DNA of 64,000 nucleotides from the NCBI RefSeq assembly GCF_900107255.1, contig NZ_FNPH01000003.1, positions 310,001 to 374,000 of the forward strand, read 5' to 3'. The position numbers and the translations under genes are program-made. Each line of letters begins with the position of its first letter. Position 1 is the stretch's first letter. Shown here piece after piece: positions 34,456 to 48,194 of this stretch. A model generated the notes under the pieces. The model was not told the DNA's origin. It did no database searches and saw nothing but the letters and a program-made list of their open reading frames with translations. This stretch comes from Micromonospora pattaloongensis. Lineage in GTDB: Bacteria; Actinomycetota; Actinomycetes; Mycobacteriales; Micromonosporaceae.

Positions 34456-35079
34456 TCACCCGTTGGGCCTTTCGGTGTTGGCGGCCTGGATGCTCGACCA
34501 CAGCGTGTCCCGCCAGGGCTCCGGGGGCTGCGTCCTGGCCGCGGCGGGGTCGATGCCAGCGTCCCGCGCCGCCCCCTCCGGGTCGGAGAGGACCACCATC
34601 GGCATCTCACCCGGGTAGACCATGTAGAAGCGCTTGCGGGCCTGGATGCGGACGTACTCGTCGTCCTTCCACTTCGCCGCCTCCTCGGTCAGCTCCCCGA
34701 TCTTCTGGCGCTGCGCCTCCTGGGCGGCCTCCATCCGGGCGATCTCGGACTGCTGGCTCAGGTAGAGCCGCACCGGGTAGGTGTAGCCGAGGGCCAGCGT
34801 GACGAGGACGGCGATCAGGACGGTGGCCCGGCCCGTGAAGCGGCGTGGCTGGGGGGCGGAGGTGCGCTTGGCTGCGCCACCGGCCGCCGCCCGGCGGGCC
34901 GCCGCGGGGCGGCTCGCCGAGCGCACGGCGTCGGCGGAGCGGCCGGACGCGGGGGTGCGACCAGCGGCGGCGCGCGGCTCGACCCGCGAGCCGCGGACGG
35001 CGCCGCGGGTCCCGCCGCGGCCGGGCTGTCCCGGCCGGCGGGCCGGACCCTGCCCGCTCGGCGTACGGCGTTGCGTCAT
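34456..35079 (-). CDS. ftsB: Septum formation protein FtsB/DivIC-like
   Basis: A divisome protein linking FtsL and FtsQ. The 207-residue protein has a long basic, disordered N-terminus (about 80 residues rich in R, G, A and P), a membrane helix (ATVLIAVLVTLALGYTYPV) and a coiled coil (LYLSQQSEIARMEAAQEAQRQKIGELTEEAAKWKDDEYVRIQARKRFYMVYPGE), after which the conserved YPGE motif ends the family domain. It follows eno directly, the usual actinobacterial arrangement. The long N-terminal region is typical of high-GC members. Confidence 0.92.
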   Translation of the reverse strand: MTQRRTPSGQGPARRPGQPGRGGTRGAVRGSRVEPRAAAGRTPASGRSADAVRSASRPAAARRAAAGGAAKRTSAPQPRRFTGRATVLIAVLVTLALGYTYPVRLYLSQQSEIARMEAAQEAQRQKIGELTEEAAKWKDDEYVRIQARKRFYMVYPGEMPMVVLSDPEGAARDAGIDPAAARTQPPEPWRDTLWSSIQAANTERPNG

Positions 35080-35110
35080 CGCCGTGGCACCCCCTCCCCC
35101 GTCGCCAGGT

Positions 35111-37321
<2,211 letters not shown>

Positions 37322-37324
37322 CGC

Positions 37325-38941
37325 CTAGGTGTTGAGCAGCGTCCACAGGTGGCGCGGCGGCGGCGAGCCGTGCGCCAGCATCGCGTCGTGCCACTGCCGC
37401 TGCGTGGTGCCCGCGGGGCGGGCGGCGGCGATCTCGGCGACCTCGGAGTAGCCGACGAAGTACGTGGAGAGCTGCGTCGAGGTGAGCAGCGCCCGGCGCC
37501 ACTTGCCGGCCGCCTCCCCCTCCTCCTGGAAGCCGCGCCCGGTCATCAACGCCATCGCCTCCGCCTCCGGCAGCTCCTCGCAGTGCACGAGCTGGTCGAG
37601 GATCGCGTTGATGCTCATCCGCAGCTGCATCTTCAGCTGCTGCAACCGCACCGGCAGCCCGCCGAACCCGTGCCGGGTCATCAGCTCCTCGGCATAGACG
37701 GCCCAGCCCTCGACGAACGGGCCGGAGTAGCCGATCGCCCGCACCCGGGTGGTGCCCGCGAACCGCCGGGCGTGCGCGAGCTGCAGGAAGTGTCCCGGCA
37801 TCGCCTCGTGCACGGTCAGGTTGCGGATCATGTGGTCGTTGTACTCGCGGTAGAACGACTCGACGCGCTGCGCCGGCCAGTCGGCCGGGGTGGGCGCGAT
37901 GCAGTAGAAGGTCGGCACGGCCGCGGTCTCCAACGGGCCGGGCGGGTCGCAGTAGGCGACCACGACCCCACGCGCGAACTCCGGCATCTCCTGGATCACG
38001 CACGGATCGTCGACCAGCGACACCAGCTGGTGTTCGTCGACGAACCCCGTCGTCTCCTCCATCGTGTGCCGGGCCAGCTCCACGATCGAGGCGTCGTCGG
38101 GGTGCTCGGCGGCGAGCAGGTCGAGCGCGCGGCGGACCGATTCGTCGCTCGCCGGGCCGTCGGCCAGTTCGGCGGCCGCCTCCCGGAGTTCGCCGGTCAC
38201 CCGCTCCAGGTTGATCTCGGCGCGGGACAGCACCTGCGCGGCGGAGAGCTCGGTGTCCAGGGTGTGCCAGAGCCGCGCCTCCCAGAGCCGCCGTCCGAGC
38301 CGCGGGTCGCGCCCCGGCTTCCCGGCGGCCAACCCCGCGCGCAGCCACGCCACGAAACCGTCCAGCGCGGCGACCGCGTCGGCGGCCACCGGCTCGACGG
38401 TGGCCCGCAGCCCGGGGGCCGCGGCGAGCAGCCCGGGCAGCTCGTCCCGGATCAACGCCGCGGTGCCCGCGAACTGGCCGAGCGCGGTCTCGGCGTGGAT
38501 CCGCGGCACGTCGCGCAGCGTGGCCCGGGCGGTGGCCAGCGCGTCGGGCACCGCGGCGAGCCGACCGGCGAGGCTGGCCAGACGGACGTCGACCGGCGCG
38601 AACGGCCGCGCGATCAGGGCGTGCAGCAGCGGCCCCGGGTTGTGCGCCAGCGGGTTCCACTCGTGCTCGCGCACCTCGGTCCGCTCGAAGAGCCGCCGCT
38701 CCACCATGGCGGTCAGCACCGCGTGGTCGACGCGCTCCTGCGGGTCGAGCGCGTCGTCGTCCACCCCGGAGAGCGCGCCGGCGGCGTCGCGCAGCATCGC
38801 CACCTCCTCGGCGACCGCGCCGGCGGACAGGTCCGGCAGCCGGTCGTCGCCGCGGTGGTCGCCGGCGTCGGCGGCGAGCGCCGGGCTGCTGTCCAGGAGG
38901 GCGTCGACGATCCGCTCGGCGAGCGGCACGAACTGCGGCAT
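37325..38941 (-). CDS. DUF885 zinc-peptidase-like protein
   Basis: A 538-residue protein of the DUF885 family, helical enzymes related to M-type metallopeptidases. The zinc-type motif HEAMPGH places histidines at 378 and 384, and ARRFAGTTRVRAIGYSGPFVEGWAVYAEELM is the other conserved block. The family is found widely in Actinobacteria; substrates are largely unknown. The ATG at 38941 starts a normal N-terminus (PQFVPLAERIVDALLDSSP). It begins 10 bp past the end of the MocR-like gene and may be cotranscribed with it. Confidence 0.88.
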   Translation of the reverse strand: MPQFVPLAERIVDALLDSSPALAADAGDHRGDDRLPDLSAGAVAEEVAMLRDAAGALSGVDDDALDPQERVDHAVLTAMVERRLFERTEVREHEWNPLAHNPGPLLHALIARPFAPVDVRLASLAGRLAAVPDALATARATLRDVPRIHAETALGQFAGTAALIRDELPGLLAAAPGLRATVEPVAADAVAALDGFVAWLRAGLAAGKPGRDPRLGRRLWEARLWHTLDTELSAAQVLSRAEINLERVTGELREAAAELADGPASDESVRRALDLLAAEHPDDASIVELARHTMEETTGFVDEHQLVSLVDDPCVIQEMPEFARGVVVAYCDPPGPLETAAVPTFYCIAPTPADWPAQRVESFYREYNDHMIRNLTVHEAMPGHFLQLAHARRFAGTTRVRAIGYSGPFVEGWAVYAEELMTRHGFGGLPVRLQQLKMQLRMSINAILDQLVHCEELPEAEAMALMTGRGFQEEGEAAGKWRRALLTSTQLSTYFVGYSEVAEIAAARPAGTTQRQWHDAMLAHGSPPPRHLWTLLNT

Positions 38942-38950
38942 GAGGAGAAT

Positions 38951-40348
38951 CTAGGGGACGAGCGCGGCGAGCGCGCGCACCGCGCGGGACAGCTCGTCCG
39001 GGGTGTGCGCGGCGTACCCGAGGACCAGACCGGGCGGGCCGCCGGGCACGATCCGGAGTCGGCGCAGCGGCAGCGGCCCGAGCCCGACCGCGTACGCCGC
39101 CCGGGCGAGCGCCTCGTCGTCGACCCCGTCCGGCAGCTCGACGACGAGGTGCAGCCCGGCGGCGACCCCGGAGACCCGGGCGGCGGGCAGGTGCCGGCGC
39201 AGCTGGTCGACCAGCGCGTCGCGACGCGCCCGGTACACCCGGCGCACCCGCCGCAGGTGCCGGTCGTAGCCGCCGGCGGCCAGCAGTTCCGCGAAGGCGA
39301 GCTGCTCCAGGACCGGACCGCCCAGGTCGGCGATCTCCTTGCCGGCGAGCACCGCCGCGCGCAGTCGGGGCGGCACGGCCAGCCACCCCAACCGCAGCCC
39401 GGGGGCGAGCCCCTTGCTGGCCGATCCCACGTACGCCACGTGCTCGGGCGCGAGCCCCTGCAGGCAGCCGACCGGGTCGCGGTCGTACCGGAACTCGGCG
39501 TCGTAGTCGTCCTCGACGATCAGGCCGCCGGTGCGCCGCGCCCAGGCCAGCAGCGCCGAGCGGCGCGCCGGGGAGAGCACCACCCCGGTCGGGAACTGGT
39601 GCGCCGGGGTGACCAGCACCGCGGGCAGGCCGGCACGGTCGAGCGCGGCCGGGTCCAGACCGTCGGCGTCGACCGGCAGCGGCACCGTACGCAACCCGTG
39701 CCCGTGCAGCTCGTCGCGCACCCCGACGCTGCCCGGTTCCTCCACGCCGACCGCGTCGTGCCCGTCCGCGCGCAACGCCGCGGCGAGCAGCCCGAACGCC
39801 TGCGCCGCCCCGGTCGTCACGACCAGGTGATCCGGCGCGATCCGCGCTCCCCGCACCCGCCCGAGATAGCCCGCCAACTCCCCGCGCAGCCGCGGCGCCC
39901 CCGCCGGATCCCCGTACCCGAGCTCGTCGTCCCGCACTCCCCGCACCGCCCGCTCGTACGCCCGCACCCACCAGCCCCGCGGAAACCGCGACAGGTCCGG
40001 CACCCCCGGCCGCAACACCCGCCGATCCCGATGATCAGGGACCAGCTCCGGCGTGTCGTCGGCGTGGCGCGTGCTGTCGCCCCTGATCACGGGGATCTCG
40101 GGGACCCCGGCGACGGTCGTGCCGGCCCCGCGACGGGCAACCACCCGCCCCTCCGCGACGAGCTGCTCGTACGCCTCGACCACCACGCCGCGCGACACCC
40201 GCAGGTCGGCGGCGAGATCGCGGCTGGAGGGCAGCCGGGTCCCCGGCGCCAGACGGCCGGTGGCGATCGCCTCGCGGAGCTCCGCGGTGAGCTGCGCGGC
40301 CAGCGGCCGGGTACGGTCCAGCGCGACCAGCGCCTCCAGCACCGACAT
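38951..40348 (-). CDS. MocR/PdxR-type PLP-dependent transcription factor with an inserted repeat element
   Basis: A 465-residue regulator with a GntR-type winged helix-turn-helix (residues about 5-75; RLPSSRDLAADLRVSRGVVVEAYEQLV) and an aminotransferase-like domain with the PLP-lysine in GSASKGLAPG (K312) and VEDDYDAEFRYD. MocR proteins usually control the adjacent divergent gene, here an EamA exporter. The ATG at 40348 has GGAGG 5 nt upstream. The linker (residues about 84-109) is encoded by an ~75-80 bp inverted-repeat element that adds a 25-codon stretch, EIPVIRGDSTRHADDTPELV and on; frame and both domains are intact. Ligand and targets are unknown. Confidence 0.9.
   Translation of the reverse strand: MSVLEALVALDRTRPLAAQLTAELREAIATGRLAPGTRLPSSRDLAADLRVSRGVVVEAYEQLVAEGRVVARRGAGTTVAGVPEIPVIRGDSTRHADDTPELVPDHRDRRVLRPGVPDLSRFPRGWWVRAYERAVRGVRDDELGYGDPAGAPRLRGELAGYLGRVRGARIAPDHLVVTTGAAQAFGLLAAALRADGHDAVGVEEPGSVGVRDELHGHGLRTVPLPVDADGLDPAALDRAGLPAVLVTPAHQFPTGVVLSPARRSALLAWARRTGGLIVEDDYDAEFRYDRDPVGCLQGLAPEHVAYVGSASKGLAPGLRLGWLAVPPRLRAAVLAGKEIADLGGPVLEQLAFAELLAAGGYDRHLRRVRRVYRARRDALVDQLRRHLPAARVSGVAAGLHLVVELPDGVDDEALARAAYAVGLGPLPLRRLRIVPGGPPGLVLGYAAHTPDELSRAVRALAALVP
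40022..40100. repeat. Dispersed inverted repeat element, copy D, inside the MocR-like CDS
   Basis: Arms GATCCCGATGATCAGGG (40024-40040) and CCCTGATCACGGGGATC (40081-40097) pair with two mismatched positions, and the centre holds TCCGGCGTGTCGTCGGCGTG, almost the same as the centre of copy B. The copy is more diverged than A to C and is read in frame as protein linker. It lies in the same orientation as copy C and opposite to A and B. Confidence 0.9.
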
Positions 40349-40394
40349 TTGGTCCTCCAAAAGGCGCCGCGGATGGCCCTGCCCTGCGGACCAA
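40349..40394. promoter_or_regulatory. Inverted repeat between MocR and EamA genes
   Basis: TTGGTCC (40349-40355) and GGACCAA (40388-40394) are complements in the 67 bp divergent gap, next to both starts. The second arm precedes a TAGCGT box (40404-40409), 6 nt before the EamA GTG, so a protein bound at the two arms could control both genes. Confidence 0.45.
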
Positions 40395-40415
40395 TGTCGA
40401 CCCTAGCGTCGACCC

Positions 40416-41411
40416 GTGACCTCGGAGAATCTTCGCGCCACCCTGCTCTGCGTCTTCGGCATGGTGATCGTCGGCAGCTCGGTCTCGCTCAGCCAACTGA
40501 TCCTGGACTATCCGCCGCTGACCGGGCAGGCGGCCCGGTACGCGCTGGCCGCGCTGGCGCTCTTCGGCATCGCCCGGGTATTCCCCCGGCTGGGCGCGGC
40601 CGCGCCGGCCGCCCACCCGACCCCGCCGCCGGGGCCGCGCGCCGGCCGCCGGGCGCCGCTGCGGCCGCGCCCGTCCGGCACCCGCCCGACGCCGCGCGAG
40701 CGGGGCATCCTCGCCCTGCTCGCGGCGACCGGGCTGGCCGCCTTCAACGCCTGCATTCTGGTCGCGCTACCGCACGCGGACGCGGCCGCCGTGGGGACCG
40801 TCATCGGCGCCGCGCCGCTGGGCCTCGCGCTGCTCGGGCCGCTGCTGCGCGGTCAGCGCCCGACGCTCCGGCTGGTCGCCGCGGCCGGCATCGTGGTCGC
40901 CGGCACCGCCGCCGTGCAGGGCGCCGGCCGGACCGACGCCGTCGGCCTGCTCGCCGCGCTCGGGGCGCTCGGCGGCGAAATCGCGTTCTCGCTGCTCGCC
41001 GCGGCCGTGCTCCCGCGCCTCGGTCCGGTGCGGGTGGCCGCGCACAGCTGCGCGCTCGCCGTACCCCTGCTGCTGGTGGCGGCGGTCCCGGCCGGTGAGC
41101 CGGGTCGGTGGCGACTGCCCACCCCGGTGGAGGCGGCGACGCTCGGCTACCTCGCCGCGTTCATGACGGTGCTCGCGTTCCTGGCCTGGTTCACCGGGCT
41201 GCGCCGGCTCGGCGTGGAGCGGGCCGGCATGATCGTCGGGGTGATGCCGCTGGCCACGCTGGCCACCGCCGCCGTGCAGGCGGGCCGGCTGCCGGACCCC
41301 GGTCAGACCCTCGGCGTCCTGGTGGTGGCGCTCGGGCTGGCGCTCGGCCTCACCACCCGCGGCGGCGGTCAGTCGGTGGAGCGCTCGGCGGCGCGCACGG
41401 CGTCGGCGTAG
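40416..41411 (+). CDS. EamA (DMT) family transporter
   Basis: A 331-residue membrane protein with ten predicted helices in two EamA halves, the usual drug/metabolite exporter form. Halves begin near LRATLLCVFGMVIVGSSVSLSQ and GLLAALGALGGEIAFSLLAA, and ALPHADAAAVGTVIGAAPLGLAL is the conserved fourth-helix region. A basic low-complexity loop of about 35 residues (PPPGPRAGRRAPLRPRP) separates helices 2 and 3. It is leaderless by pattern (TAGCGT, 6 nt, GTG) and divergent from the MocR-like gene, its probable regulator. The end overlaps mazG by 43 bp, tail to tail. Confidence 0.87.
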   Translation: MTSENLRATLLCVFGMVIVGSSVSLSQLILDYPPLTGQAARYALAALALFGIARVFPRLGAAAPAAHPTPPPGPRAGRRAPLRPRPSGTRPTPRERGILALLAATGLAAFNACILVALPHADAAAVGTVIGAAPLGLALLGPLLRGQRPTLRLVAAAGIVVAGTAAVQGAGRTDAVGLLAALGALGGEIAFSLLAAAVLPRLGPVRVAAHSCALAVPLLLVAAVPAGEPGRWRLPTPVEAATLGYLAAFMTVLAFLAWFTGLRRLGVERAGMIVGVMPLATLATAAVQAGRLPDPGQTLGVLVVALGLALGLTTRGGGQSVERSAARTASA

Positions 41412-42361
41412 GAGAGGGCGGCGCGACGCAGCGCCGCCTCCGCGTCGATCCCGGCCGCCTGGGCACGGGCGACGATGGACAGCAGGGCGGCGCTGAGGGT
41501 CTCCTCGGTCTCCAGGCGGACCTCCGGCAGGCCGGGCGGGGGCGCCGGCCGCGGCGGCTCGACCCCGGCCCGGGACGCGCGCTGCAGGATCTTCGCCGCC
41601 AGCGCCAACGCCGGCTGGGTCAGCGCGATCCCGTCCATCGCCGAGCCGCGCGCCTTCTCCGCGCGCTTGATCTGATCCCAGTTCTCGGTGATCTCCTCGA
41701 CCGTGCCCGCCGGCGCCCCCGCGAAGACGTGCGGGTTGCGCCGGATCATCTTCTCGACCAGCCCGCCGGCGACGTCGTCGACGCTCCAGCGCTCATCCTC
41801 CGGAAGCTCCTCGGCGAGGCGGGCGTGCAGCACCACCTGCAGCAGCACGTCCCCCAGCTCCTCGCGCAGCGCCGCGAGGTCGCCGGCCGCGATCGCGTCG
41901 TACGCCTCGTACGCCTCCTCGAGCAGGAACTGCGCCAACGTCGAGTGCGTCTGCGCCCGCTTCCACGGGTCGCCACCCGGCGAGACGAGCCGGTCCATCA
42001 CGGCGACCGCGTCGAGCAGCCGCGCCCCCGCCGGATCCCACGAGCCGTACATCAACTCCAGCTCGGCCAGGCCCGGCTCGCGCGCCAGCCGCAGCCCGAG
42101 CCGGCGCGCCAGCTCCTCGTCGCCCGCCGGGCCGGCGAGCCAGACGACGGTGCCGTGCGCGGCGACCGCGTCCAGCAGCTCATCGACGGGCCCGGGCCCG
42201 ACCACGGTGACGGCGGCGCCCGCGGTCCGCAGCGCCGCGGTCAGCTCGCTCTCCGCGGCGGTCAGCACGGGATGCCGGCGTACGGCGTCCCAGGCGGCCG
42301 CGCTCAGCAGGCCGGCCGGCAGCCGGGGCGAGGTGACCAGCAGGACGACTCGTCCGGTCAT
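41369..42361 (-). CDS. mazG: Nucleoside triphosphate pyrophosphohydrolase MazG
   Basis: Hydrolyses NTPs to NMP and pyrophosphate; in Actinobacteria it also removes oxidised nucleotides. The 330-residue protein has an N-terminal region of about 115 residues found in actinobacterial MazG, then the catalytic MazG domain with LLEEAYEAYDAI, EELGDVLLQVVLHARLAEE (EExxE and ExxD metal residues) and EKARGSAMDGI, the last being the family signature. The 3' end overlaps the convergent EamA gene by 43 bp, an unusually long tail-to-tail overlap. Upstream is the SurA-like lipoprotein gene, 15 bp away. Confidence 0.9.
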   Translation of the reverse strand: MTGRVVLLVTSPRLPAGLLSAAAWDAVRRHPVLTAAESELTAALRTAGAAVTVVGPGPVDELLDAVAAHGTVVWLAGPAGDEELARRLGLRLAREPGLAELELMYGSWDPAGARLLDAVAVMDRLVSPGGDPWKRAQTHSTLAQFLLEEAYEAYDAIAAGDLAALREELGDVLLQVVLHARLAEELPEDERWSVDDVAGGLVEKMIRRNPHVFAGAPAGTVEEITENWDQIKRAEKARGSAMDGIALTQPALALAAKILQRASRAGVEPPRPAPPPGLPEVRLETEETLSAALLSIVARAQAAGIDAEAALRRAALSYADAVRAAERSTD

Positions 42362-42375
42362 GGGCGGAGGCCCGC

Positions 42376-43059
42376 TCAGCGGCGGTCGATCACCGAGTCG
42401 GCGCCGGGCTCACCCAGCGGCACACCGACCGCCGCGGCGTTGTCCTGGAAGCGCAGCAACGGGAACTCCAGCGGACGGTACCGCGGGTTCACCGTGACGT
42501 CGTGGTCCGCCACCGCCTCGTTGAGCGCGTTACGCCGGGCCAGCTCGCCGCGGAGCGTCTCGCCGTCGAGGCGCTGCACCGCCTGCTCGTCGGTGACCTC
42601 GGCCGGGATCGCCCCGGCCTCCCGGCCCCGGCGCACCAGCTCGGCCAGCTCCTCGGCCGTCGGCGTGACCGGCGCACCGGCCCGAACGCGCATCAGGCAG
42701 GTCTGCAGCCGCGCCGACTCCTCCGCGAAGGTCGTGGTCGGCGGCACCTGCAGCGCCTGCGCCATCTGCTCGGGCGTGATCGCCGGCTGCCCCGGCTGCG
42801 CGGGCTGCGGATTCAGCCGCTTGCACACCTCGCCGAGCACCAGCGTGCTCACGACCACGCCGCGCGAGGGCGGCTTGATCTCCGCGTTGTCGCCGAGCTG
42901 CTCGGCCACGTCGTCGACGATCGCGGTCACCCGGTCCTCGGTGATCTTCGTATCGCCGACGTACGCGGCGACGCCGGGCTCGGAACGGCAACCGGTCAGG
43001 GCGAGGACGCCGACCGCCGTGATGACGGGGATCGACGCCAGACGACGGGCACGCTGCAT
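42376..43059 (-). CDS. SurA-N-like lipoprotein (chaperone/foldase type)
   Basis: A 227-residue secreted protein with lipobox LALTGC near residue 24 and a SurA_N-like domain (VAAYVGDTKITEDRVTAIVDDVAEQL). The peptidyl-prolyl isomerase domain usual in SurA and PrsA is absent, so it is a chaperone-like relative. This family commonly lies between mfd and mazG in Actinobacteria, as here. ATG 43059 is used because GAGAG lies 8 nt upstream; a GTG three codons earlier overlaps that site. Confidence 0.83.
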   Translation of the reverse strand: MQRARRLASIPVITAVGVLALTGCRSEPGVAAYVGDTKITEDRVTAIVDDVAEQLGDNAEIKPPSRGVVVSTLVLGEVCKRLNPQPAQPGQPAITPEQMAQALQVPPTTTFAEESARLQTCLMRVRAGAPVTPTAEELAELVRRGREAGAIPAEVTDEQAVQRLDGETLRGELARRNALNEAVADHDVTVNPRYRPLEFPLLRFQDNAAAVGVPLGEPGADSVIDRR

Positions 43060-43155
43060 GGTCGACACTCTCTCATGGGCCGTTGACCGGTTCCGGGTCG
43101 GGTGTCCCCCTCCCGCGCTCCATCATGCGCGACGCGGAACCGGCCCGGCGGCAAC

Positions 43156-46794
<3,639 letters not shown>

Positions 46795-46920
46795 GCGGGT
46801 TCACTTCCTTGCACAGGCGCGCGACGAGGACCCCGCGCCCAGCTCGGACGGGGGGTTTGTCCCCAGCCTAGTCCGCCGGCGACCCACCGCCCACCGGACC
46901 ACCGGCCCGGCCGCCCAGGG

Positions 46921-46968
46921 GTGTGGGTGCAGCTGTTGTCGCCCTGGCAGCAACAGCTGCACCCACAC
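46921..46968. terminator. 18 bp perfect hairpin upstream of mfd
   Basis: GTGTGGGTGCAGCTGTTG (46921-46938) and CAACAGCTGCACCCACAC (46951-46968) are perfect complements with a 12 nt loop. It starts 15 bp past the LD-carboxypeptidase stop on that strand, so it probably terminates that message. The arms contain CAGCTG and differ in sequence from the other repeats. Confidence 0.65.
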
Positions 46969-46982
46969 CGCCGGCTCAGCGG

Positions 46983-48023
46983 TCAGTAGCGGACCGTGAT
47001 CCGCTGTTGGATGGCGTCGACGCGGGCGGTGCCGCCGATCGGGAGGATCAGCTGCGGGTCGGTGTGGCCGATGTCGAGGTCGAAAACGACCACCGCGTCC
47101 GGGGCGTACTCGGCCAGCGCGCGGGTGACGGCGGCGCGCTGCGCGGCCGCGTACTCGCGCTTCTGCTCGGGTGCGAGCGGCGTGTCGAACTCCCAGGCCT
47201 TCGGCCGCCCGACCAGCACCGCCGGGAAGCCCGCGAGCAGCCCCCGCTCCCCCATGTTGCGCAGGATCCGGTAGACCTCGACCGCCGTCGGCAGCGCCTC
47301 CGACGTCTCCAGCACGAAGACACAACCGGCGTACGCCGAACTCGGCCCGATCCGGCCGGCCTGCAGGATCCAGGAGAGCACCTCCAGGCTGCCGCCCCAG
47401 AGCGGGCCCTCGACGACGCGTTCGGGACCGAGCCAGCTCCACGGCGTCGCCGGGAACATGACCGGCGGGCGGTCGAGCGACGCCGGGTCCCGCCAGTCGT
47501 TCGGCTCGTCGCCGTACTCGGTGGCGGCGGTCAGCTCGTGCCAGTCGTGGGTGAAGAGCGCCGCGCGCAGCGACTGCATCGACAACGGGTGCGGCGAGCC
47601 GGGCCGGCCGAGGTGCACCAGCACCGACCCGCCGTGGTACGCGACCACGCCGAGATCGAACAGGCGCGTCAGCAGGTTGGTGTTGTCGGAGTAGCCGAAG
47701 AACGGCTTCGGGTTGGCGCGCAGCACCGTCTCGTCGAGGTGGGGCACCACCCTCACCTGGTCCTCGCCGCCGACGGTCGCGAGCACGGCGGTGATCGACG
47801 GGTCGGCGAACGCGGCGTTGAGGTCGCGGGCGCGATCACGCGGATCGGCGTTCATGACCCGGGTGGTGGGGTACTCGACCGGCTCCAGCTCGAAGAGGTC
47901 GCGCAGCCGGCGCAGCCCGAGCTCGTACACGTGCGGGAAGATCGCCGGCAGCCCGGCGGAGGGCGACAGGACCGCGACCCGGTCCCCCGGTCTCGGCTTC
48001 GGCGGATAGGCATGCGGGGGCAT
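46983..48023 (-). CDS. LD-carboxypeptidase (peptidase family S66)
   Basis: A 346-residue serine carboxypeptidase related to LdcA and to MccF. The catalytic serine is in FFGYSDNTNLL, the glutamate in LWGGSLEVLSWIL, and the histidine in DIGHTDPQLILPIGG. LD-carboxypeptidases trim murein tetrapeptides in recycling; MccF-type members cleave microcin C or other peptidyl-nucleotides, and sequence alone cannot decide. ATG 48023 is chosen (MPPHAYPPKPRPGDRVAVLSPSAG) because the residues before it are basic and unlike the family. It is divergent from ppc. Confidence 0.88.
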   Translation of the reverse strand: MPPHAYPPKPRPGDRVAVLSPSAGLPAIFPHVYELGLRRLRDLFELEPVEYPTTRVMNADPRDRARDLNAAFADPSITAVLATVGGEDQVRVVPHLDETVLRANPKPFFGYSDNTNLLTRLFDLGVVAYHGGSVLVHLGRPGSPHPLSMQSLRAALFTHDWHELTAATEYGDEPNDWRDPASLDRPPVMFPATPWSWLGPERVVEGPLWGGSLEVLSWILQAGRIGPSSAYAGCVFVLETSEALPTAVEVYRILRNMGERGLLAGFPAVLVGRPKAWEFDTPLAPEQKREYAAAQRAAVTRALAEYAPDAVVVFDLDIGHTDPQLILPIGGTARVDAIQQRITVRY

Positions 48024-48194
48024 GGTGCGGACGCTACCGGCCGGCCGATCGCCCCCGCGACGTGTTTCCGGCGGGTGTCGGTACATCCACCACGTGAGAC
48101 GTAGGTCACCACCCTGACCTGCGCCCGAGGGCCGCCGATAGCATCAATCCCGTCGGACAGCGCCGTCCTCCGTACTCAAGGTAAGGAGCGTCAG

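Noticed and set aside
37349-41098. A 1249-codon open frame on the plus strand, and one of 935 codons at 37164-39971 on the minus strand
   Set aside because: Both overlap the DUF885 and MocR genes, which have real motifs and ribosome sites. The long frames have no recognisable domain and are the antisense or frame-shifted shadow.
43087-43143. Terminator from the pair CCGGTTCCG / CGGAACCGG after mfd
   Set aside because: The 9 bp arms are separated by 39 bp, and weaker than the other hairpins here. I do not list it as a feature.
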